Shown piece after piece: positions 59,486-64,000 of a stretch of 64,000 nt of DNA (positions within the stretch are counted from its first letter, which is position 1; the number at the start of each line of letters is the position of its first letter). Made by a program: the position numbers and the translations under genes. This DNA is from Hydractinia symbiolongicarpus (taxonomy: Eukaryota > Cnidaria > Hydrozoa > Anthoathecata > Hydractiniidae): NCBI RefSeq assembly GCF_029227915.1, contig NC_079887.1:23557650-23621649 (forward strand), in the 5' to 3' direction. The notes beneath the pieces are model-generated. The model was not told the origin of the DNA, ran no database searches, and saw only the letters and a program-made list of their open reading frames with translations.

Positions 59486-59947
59486 CTATTCTCGACATAT
59501 GGGACATTTATCTTTCCTCTTCTCCAATTTATATGCGCACGATAAACAGCAGCAAGAATGCCCAGTTCTACCGTGAACAATGGTTGCGGTCCTTCGTTTA
59601 GAAAGACAAATTATGCATTTTTCAGATTCATCCAGGTCATCATCAACATCAACATCAACATCAACCGGAGCAGGTACATGTCTAATCGTCGTAGACATTA
59701 ATCCTAAGTCATAGTTATAAACCGGTGTCGGCAAAATATGGTTGTGTAATAACAATTCAATCAGCTGATCCTTTCTTAGCCCTGAGTATCCTTGTAGACC
59801 GCGATCATAAGCGATATTCCTTAATACGGTAACAGTTCTCTCACGGTAATATAGAAGTTTACATTCTTCCTGGACCCATGATGGCATCTCGCGACCTAAG
59901 ATGGTGTAGAGTCCAAAGTAGTATTCAATTGTATTTCTCGAAGTCAT
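59486..59947 (-). CDS. SAP plus MDM2-like RING finger protein
   Basis: 153 aa. The first five residues (MTSRN) equal those of the polymerase. Residues about 38-70 form a SAP-like motif (VTVLRNIAYDRGLQGYSGLR). An acidic DVDVDVDDDLDESEK spacer follows, then a C-terminal RING with the spacing and residues of the MDM2/MDMX type: CIICLSKRRTATIVHGRTGH followed by CCCLSCAYKLEKRKDKCPIC. The IVHGxTGH signature is specific to that RING subclass, in which the RING is also at the protein's end and acts as a ubiquitin ligase module. No p53-binding domain is present. Likely a captured or convergent E3 ligase acting in the host cell, possibly targeted to DNA by the SAP part; that role is inference. Confidence 0.85.
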   Translation of the reverse strand: MTSRNTIEYYFGLYTILGREMPSWVQEECKLLYYRERTVTVLRNIAYDRGLQGYSGLRKDQLIELLLHNHILPTPVYNYDLGLMSTTIRHVPAPVDVDVDVDDDLDESEKCIICLSKRRTATIVHGRTGHSCCCLSCAYKLEKRKDKCPICRE

Positions 59948-59998
59948 GCTTGGCTATGATATACGATTTTGTAATCTTTAAGCCATTTTTATAAATCG
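59948..59998 (-). promoter_or_regulatory. RING gene promoter, paralogous to polB promoter
   Basis: Minus strand reads TTTATAAAAA, then CTTAAAGATTACAAAATCGT and ATATCATAGCCAAGC before the ATG; most positions match the polymerase promoter, including the last 20 bases before the start. Confidence 0.6.
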
Positions 59999-60140
59999 TA
60001 AACCGTGTTGGAGGGTCGTGAGTGTCCTAGTTTGTGGGGCAACCACCATGCTAAATTGTAGTAAAACACGCTTTGTAATACATACATCGATACACCATGG
60101 GTACCCACCCATTGGCACCTCGAAGGTCGTGAATCACATT

Positions 60141-60160
60141 TGTTACCCGTCCGAGTAACA
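60141..60160. terminator. Imperfect palindrome past the small SAP gene
   Basis: TGTTACCCGTCCGAGTAACA pairs at 8 of 10 positions and is a diverged copy of the palindrome at 59421-59440. It lies 13 bp beyond the stop codon of the gene at 60173. Confidence 0.6.
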
Positions 60161-60172
60161 AAAAATGCCCAA

Positions 60173-60436
60173 TCACTTAGATCTCTTGTCGTTATAACGT
60201 TTTTGAGATTTTAGATATGCCTCCCTGTTGTTCGACCTCCACCTTGAACAGTATCCATACCATTCCCGTTTGGTATCCAGATCAATGGTGTAGGATGGAT
60301 CCTGATCATTCTTCTCAATCACCTCAATCAATTTAGCTTTTTTCATTCCAGCAATATACTCAACCCCACGGGATTTAGCAACTTCTCTCAACTCTCTTAG
60401 TTTCATCAATTTGTATTCCATGTCTGACATCTTCAT
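60173..60436 (-). CDS. Small SAP-like protein
   Basis: 87 aa (85 if the second Met is used). Residues 10-45 again match the SAP-type pattern (LRELREVAKSRGVEYIAGMK), making it the third such protein in a row on this strand. The C-terminal half is basic and aromatic (REWYGYCSRWRSNNREAY), suggesting nucleic-acid binding. It is divergent from the integrase gene across an 87-bp spacer. No known family assigned. Confidence 0.7.
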   Translation of the reverse strand: MKMSDMEYKLMKLRELREVAKSRGVEYIAGMKKAKLIEVIEKNDQDPSYTIDLDTKREWYGYCSRWRSNNREAYLKSQKRYNDKRSK

Positions 60437-60523
60437 ATATAATCAGTAAAAATACTTTTAAGTACTTTTATCGTACCACATCATAACAAAAAGGAGATAA
60501 ATAAAGGTGTGCATAAATAAAAC
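60437..60523. promoter_or_regulatory. Divergent promoter of the small SAP and integrase genes
   Basis: An 87-bp A+T-rich spacer between two divergent starts. It holds a short inverted repeat, AAGTACTT, near 60456 and ATAAATAAA-type motifs on the integrase side. Must contain both promoters if the genes are transcribed separately. Confidence 0.5.
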
Positions 60524-61507
60524 ATGTCAAACTCTAAACTTCAAGAGACTTACTATCAACCTCAAAATTTATGGAAGGGACAAAAGGCTGTTCAGAATTT
60601 AATAGTATTCGGTTTCAAGCCAAAGGAGATTAAGAAGTGGCTATCAAAACAAGCATTTTGGCAAGTACATTTACCCGCTCCAAAACATGTTGAAAGACCA
60701 CATTATGAAGTTACCACCCCTAATGATTTACATCAATTCGATTTATTGTACATGCCCGGTGACATACTGTATGGTAATAAATATAAGTACATTTTGTCGG
60801 GAATAGATGCTGCTTCCAGATACAAAGTAGCCCGACCTTTGAGGACTAAGAAAGCCAAAGAGGTTGCCGCTATGATTGAGGACATCTACAAGGCAGGACC
60901 ATTAACTTATCCGAAAACTTTCCAATGTGATAACGGTTCAGAATTCAAGGCAGATGTATCAAAATTGTTGGAGAAGCATAAGGTTGAAATTAAAAGGGCG
61001 ACTACAAAATATAAGCATACGCACACAGCTTTTGTTGAGGCGTTGAACAAGATACTTGCGGAAAATTTATTCAAAATACAAGATGCTCAAGAACTGAATG
61101 ATTCGGAAAAGGTATCATCTACATGGGTTAAGCATCTGTATAAACTGATTGATAGGCTAAACGATACAAAGACGCAGATGATTGGTATGAAACCAAAAGA
61201 TGCTATTATAATGAAAGAGGTGCCTCTTGCTAAACGAGAGAATTATCCACCTGAAGTAGAATTACCTAAAGATGGCCTGTATAGATATCTACTACAACCT
61301 GGTGAAGAGCATGATGATGGGCGGAGACGGGCAACCGATAGAATATGGTCGAAAAACACATATAGATTGCGTGAGGTAATAGCGCAACCCGGTAACCGTG
61401 TAATGTACTATGTTCAAGACGGACCCAGACGGGCTTTTGTAAAAGAGGAATTGATGTTAATACCTGAAGATACGGAATTACCTCCTGATTATGTGCAAGG
61501 TTGGTGA
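60524..61507 (+). CDS. int: Polinton integrase (retroviral type)
   Basis: 327 aa, intact. Inserts the element DNA into the host chromosome. The catalytic core has the D,D-35-E triad: Asp in DLHQFDLLYM, Asp in FQCDNGSEF, and Glu in FVEALNK exactly 35 residues later. The N-terminal 60 residues are basic and lack a clear zinc-binding HHCC set. The C terminus (from about residue 235) is an SH3-like or chromodomain-like region, with RATDRIWSKNTYRLREVI, followed by an acidic end. No frameshifts, so the enzyme could be active. Divergent from the small SAP gene; convergent with the membrane-protein gene. Confidence 0.95.
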   Translation: MSNSKLQETYYQPQNLWKGQKAVQNLIVFGFKPKEIKKWLSKQAFWQVHLPAPKHVERPHYEVTTPNDLHQFDLLYMPGDILYGNKYKYILSGIDAASRYKVARPLRTKKAKEVAAMIEDIYKAGPLTYPKTFQCDNGSEFKADVSKLLEKHKVEIKRATTKYKHTHTAFVEALNKILAENLFKIQDAQELNDSEKVSSTWVKHLYKLIDRLNDTKTQMIGMKPKDAIIMKEVPLAKRENYPPEVELPKDGLYRYLLQPGEEHDDGRRRATDRIWSKNTYRLREVIAQPGNRVMYYVQDGPRRAFVKEELMLIPEDTELPPDYVQGW

Positions 61508-61531
61508 AAAAGGGGGCGATACATAAAAAGT

Positions 61532-61556
61532 ATCTTTACCTGTTTCTGGTAAAGAT
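61532..61556. terminator. Stem-loop between convergent genes
   Basis: ATCTTTACC, 7-nt loop TGTTTCT, GGTAAAGAT: a perfect 9-bp stem 25 bp past the integrase stop. It also lies about 160 bp beyond the stop of the membrane-protein gene on the other strand, so it could serve both. Confidence 0.7.
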
Positions 61557-61717
61557 GATTGTGCCGAGGATCGCGCGGGGCGGTCGGCAGATAGGGCCGC
61601 TATGGCTCAGTCTTGGGGGGACGATCGCGCCACATAATGTCACAAACCGCCTTACTTTCAAATATTAATTTTTCAAATAGCACACGAAATATGCTAATGG
61701 TATGCAGGCACACATTA
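61557..61717. other. G+C-rich spacer between integrase and membrane protein
   Basis: 61560-61640 is markedly G+C-rich compared with everything around it and holds GATCGCGC twice as a direct repeat (about 61569 and 61624). No coding frame. Function unknown. Confidence 0.5.
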
Positions 61718-62317
61718 CTAACTTTGTTCCTGATTTAACGTCTTTTTTAGACTTTGAACCTCCGCCATTAAACTTTTTTCGAACTGATTGCGTGTTTCGC
61801 TCTCCATCTTTCTGTCGGTTTTTGTAATCTTGTCTAGAGCTTCGTAGTATATACCGCACAGGGTTTGAAATTCCATGTGACTAATATTATCATCATTCAA
61901 TGCTCGTGAGAAAGAGTTTTCAAACACAGCAATGGCAGATGTTACAACATCATATAATTTCATGACTTTGTTTAGTTTATTTTGATATTTTTTAATCAAA
62001 GCCGTGATAATGCCGGTGGAAATAGAGCCAGATAGGGCCACACCACCCAATCCGACAGAAACGGGGATTCCAATAAGGGTAGCACCGGTTACCACCGAAC
62101 CTATGCCAGAAGTGATGGTTAGGGCCGTGGCGCTGGCATTTAGAATCACAAGTCTGTGTAATTTCTTGTTGTATTTGTCCTCATTTGACTGGAATTTACC
62201 TTTTAATTTTATAAGCTCCTCAAGTTGAGAGTTCACGGTATTCGTGTTAAACTTGTCCCGCTCGCTCGAATACTCGGGAGCTGTGGGTAACTTTGGATAA
62301 ATCTTAAGATCGGCCAT
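61718..62317 (-). CDS. Polinton membrane protein, paralogue A
   Basis: 199 aa. An N-terminal helical segment is followed by a Gly/Ala/Val-rich hydrophobic stretch at about residues 59-110 (ITSGIGSVVTGATLIGIPVS then VGLGGVALSGS), likely a membrane hairpin, and then a Lys-rich coiled-coil-like part with NDDNISHMEFQTLCGIYYEA. Tail is Gln/Glu-rich. Proteins with a hydrophobic Gly-rich centre followed by an ISxxEF motif recur in metazoan Polintons as far as I recall; their role is not established. Adjacent to a shorter paralogue with the same promoter. Confidence 0.8.
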   Translation of the reverse strand: MADLKIYPKLPTAPEYSSERDKFNTNTVNSQLEELIKLKGKFQSNEDKYNKKLHRLVILNASATALTITSGIGSVVTGATLIGIPVSVGLGGVALSGSISTGIITALIKKYQNKLNKVMKLYDVVTSAIAVFENSFSRALNDDNISHMEFQTLCGIYYEALDKITKTDRKMESETRNQFEKSLMAEVQSLKKTLNQEQS

Positions 62318-62330
62318 TTTAGTTTATTAC

Positions 62331-62360
62331 AAAGAAAAACTATCCTCTAAATAATAAAAA
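62331..62360 (-). promoter_or_regulatory. Promoter module, copy 1
   Basis: 30-bp sequence beginning AAAGAAAAACTATCCTCTAA on the plus strand, 14 bp upstream of the paralogue A start. It is identical over all 30 bp to 62901-62930. Confidence 0.7.
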
Positions 62361-62388
62361 CGCCTTTCATGATTCTTTTGAGAATGTT

Positions 62389-62880
62389 TCACTCTCCATC
62401 TATTTTACTTATCTTTTCAAGAGCTTCATAGTATATACCACACAAAGTTTGAAATTCCATGTTGCTAATATTATCATCATTCGGTGCACAGAAATAGGAA
62501 GAGTTTCTAATCTCATCAATATACGATACTACAGTATCGTATAATTTCTCAACTTTGTTGAGTTTCTTTCTATATTTATTAATATATTCCGAGATAATTT
62601 CACGGGAAACAGAGCTGGATGGCCCTATACCGGAAAATCCCATATAAATGGGAATTCTAACAATGGTAGCGCTCCAGACTATCGTACCAATACCGGTGGT
62701 AATGGTCATTTTTTCCGAGATGCCGAGTGCAATCGTTAATCGGTCTAGTGCTTTGTTGTATTTATACAACTTGCTGTCGAATTTATTTCGTAATTTTATC
62801 AAATCTTCAAGTTGAGAATTAACTAGCTTGTCTTGATCACACGAATAATCGGGAGTTGGATGAATATTAAGCTCGGCCAT
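62389..62880 (-). CDS. Polinton membrane protein, paralogue B
   Basis: 163 aa. Aligns with paralogue A along its length: a similar start (MAELNIHP versus MADLKIYP), the Gly-rich hydrophobic middle (IPIYMGFSGIGPSSS) and almost the same C-terminal motif (NDDNISNMEFQTLCGIYYEA). It lacks the last ~30 residues of A. The hydrophobic part is more diverged, and one of the pair may be specialised. Divergent from the gene starting at 62931 with only 50 bp between starts. Confidence 0.8.
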   Translation of the reverse strand: MAELNIHPTPDYSCDQDKLVNSQLEDLIKLRNKFDSKLYKYNKALDRLTIALGISEKMTITTGIGTIVWSATIVRIPIYMGFSGIGPSSSVSREIISEYINKYRKKLNKVEKLYDTVVSYIDEIRNSSYFCAPNDDNISNMEFQTLCGIYYEALEKISKIDGE

Positions 62881-62900
62881 TTTAGTTATTATCTTATTAA

Positions 62901-62930
62901 AAAGAAAAACTATCCTCTAAATAATAAAAA
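62901..62930. promoter_or_regulatory. Promoter module, copy 2, bidirectional position
   Basis: Identical 30-bp copy of the module at 62331-62360. Here it stands between divergent genes: 20 bp upstream of paralogue B on the minus strand, and directly abutting the ATG at 62931 on the plus strand. Confidence 0.7.
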
Positions 62931-64000
62931 ATGGCAGACATTGACATTGACCCTTTTGGAGACCATGGGAGACCGGATGAAGGTACCGATGAAACTTTTC
63001 CACTCATACCCACCGGGGACCGTACGCGAGTACAAATAAACACACCGGGTGAAGAAGAAACATCATTCGGAGGAGGTTCCACTCAACGTACCAGAGTTTT
63101 GCGGGAAATGGTTGACGTGTTGTATGATAGATTATCTGAAGGATCCCTGTCAAAACCTGAGGTGCTACATACAGACCTTTTTGAAATTAAGGATGGTGAA
63201 TTATACTACGGAGGTAAAAACGAACCTTTGACAAACAATGGAAGACTAAGGGCCACCGGTACTATATCAGATATATTAGGCAAGAGAAGGCTGCGTAATT
63301 TAGGCTTTGACATACCAAAAGGTAAGATTACGGCCCGACAAGCTGCTAAGCTAAACAAAATACAAGAAGAACTACCCTCGTCATCTAAAATAACAACAGC
63401 AAGTGATGTAGAATTAGAAGCTATATCCGGGGATGTGGTAAACAGTACGGAAGATTTAATTTCATTGGTCAAACAATCTGTAGACCATGAAGCAACCCAG
63501 ACCGGTGATCTATTTGAATATCCTATGCGTGAATTGCTAGGATATTCAAATAGATCATTGAGAAACATAAGAGGAAGTCTTCAGGATGAAGTTGCAAAAA
63601 AGGTTCAGCTCGAACAGCATATTGACAGAGAAAAAAACAAGTTGGAAGAGATGGAAAACACACCAAATATGACCGAGGAACAACAAAATGAAGCGAAAGA
63701 AAGGTTGAAAGGTTTGCAAAGTGAGTTGAAAGGTCGGCAAGAAATTATCGATATTCTCAAAGGTAAACTTAACAGTCAAATAAAAACCATCAGGGAGACG
63801 ATTGCTAAAGTACTTGACAAAGATACCACACTGTCTGAAAAGATACGAACCCTATTCCGTGAGCAGGGTATCACTGTTGTCAGCGTACTAACGGCATTTG
63901 GTATGGTTATCGGCCTTCTCGTAGAAGCTTTGACGCCTGGGGGTGGGGGGTCATCCACCGGTAACGCACAAAATCATGAAAATGGTGGTGCAAAGGACCT
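62931..64000 (+). CDS. Polinton coiled-coil structural-type protein, partial
   Basis: Frame open from ATG 62931 to the window end (356 complete codons, no stop). Acidic N terminus (MADIDIDPFGDHGRPDEG), a middle with LGKRRLRNLGFDIPKGK, a long charged coiled coil at about residues 215-290 (rich in Glu, Lys, Gln), then a hydrophobic segment (TVVSVLTAFGMVIGLLVEAL) followed by a Gly-rich linker (TPGGGGSS). This order, and continuation into Gly-rich and membrane segments, matches a large conserved protein of unknown function known from cnidarian Polintons. A strong 19-bp inverted repeat lies within the coding sequence at 63506-63557. Confidence 0.8.
   Translation, partial: MADIDIDPFGDHGRPDEGTDETFPLIPTGDRTRVQINTPGEEETSFGGGSTQRTRVLREMVDVLYDRLSEGSLSKPEVLHTDLFEIKDGELYYGGKNEPLTNNGRLRATGTISDILGKRRLRNLGFDIPKGKITARQAAKLNKIQEELPSSSKITTASDVELEAISGDVVNSTEDLISLVKQSVDHEATQTGDLFEYPMRELLGYSNRSLRNIRGSLQDEVAKKVQLEQHIDREKNKLEEMENTPNMTEEQQNEAKERLKGLQSELKGRQEIIDILKGKLNSQIKTIRETIAKVLDKDTTLSEKIRTLFREQGITVVSVLTAFGMVIGLLVEALTPGGGGSSTGNAQNHENGGAKD
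63506..63557. repeat. 19-bp perfect inverted repeat inside coding sequence
   Basis: Arms 63506-63524 (TGATCTATTTGAATATCCT) and 63539-63557 are exact reverse complements with a 14-nt loop. The arms encode unrelated peptides (DLFEYP and GYSNRS) in the same frame. Confidence 0.95.

Larger units (their letters stand above)
55200..64000. mobile_element. Maverick/Polinton, partial, left boundary approximate
   Basis: The gene set (protein-primed family-B polymerase, retroviral-type integrase, coiled-coil and membrane proteins typical of the family) identifies a Maverick/Polinton, a large self-synthesising DNA transposon related to double-stranded DNA viruses. All seven frames are open and intronless, with tight spacing and a higher G+C content than flanking DNA. 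The capsid, packaging ATPase and protease genes are not in view and presumably lie beyond the window. I could not place the terminal inverted repeat: the 55.2 kb start is an estimate from the end of the polymerase gene. Confidence 0.9.

Overview
The window is about two-thirds A+T, with intron-rich genes, many small dispersed repeats and an integrated Maverick/Polinton. A secreted Kazal-ShKT protein, a cnidarian-looking repeat load, and a 3' splice acceptor sitting 9-48 nt upstream of every confident host start codon (as expected where a spliced leader is added in trans) point to a cnidarian, most likely a hydrozoan. The species call is inference; the gene calls rest on the sequence.

Layout. 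1-293 is a pure (ACAG)n microsatellite. 294-4289 is mostly non-coding. 4290-10655 (+) is a four-exon gene for a small secreted protein with one Kazal-like and two ShKT domains; its introns carry a 62/63-bp minisatellite and a complete non-autonomous pogo/Tigger-like element with a TA target duplication. 13878-19748 (-) is a seven-exon mitochondrial citramalyl-CoA lyase (CLYBL) gene whose conserved frame is broken twice (+1 and +2). About 5.7 kb of repeat-bearing intergenic DNA separates it from the divergent, intronless beta-ureidopropionase gene (UPB1, 25493-26644, +). 27692-28792 (+) is a secreted DUF2961 protein.

28239-41854 is a direct tandem duplication (units of 7,116 and 6,500 bp) whose left breakpoint lies inside the DUF2961 gene. 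Unit 1 keeps the complete gene; unit 2 has only its 3' half fused to a new start. Each unit carries an intronless gene for a conserved protein of unknown function (319 and 321 aa) and a small open frame upstream. The first ~4.4 kb of the units differ visibly, while the last ~2.15 kb are almost identical. 42626-52093 (+) is an eight-exon ankyrin-TRP channel (1,174 aa) with a long Gln-rich tail; its first intron holds a split minisatellite, a reverse-transcriptase remnant and a 34-bp perfect palindrome.

From about 55.2 kb to the window end lies one side of a Maverick/Polinton, less A+T-rich than the host DNA and without recognisable introns: protein-primed family-B DNA polymerase (-), a SAP + MDM2-like RING protein (-), a small SAP-like protein (-), a retroviral-type integrase (+), two paralogous membrane proteins (-), and a coiled-coil structural-type protein (+) that runs off the window. 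All frames are open, so the insertion looks young. Several of its genes have an inverted repeat just past the stop codon, and its promoters occur as repeated modules. The other end of the element and both terminal repeats were not seen.
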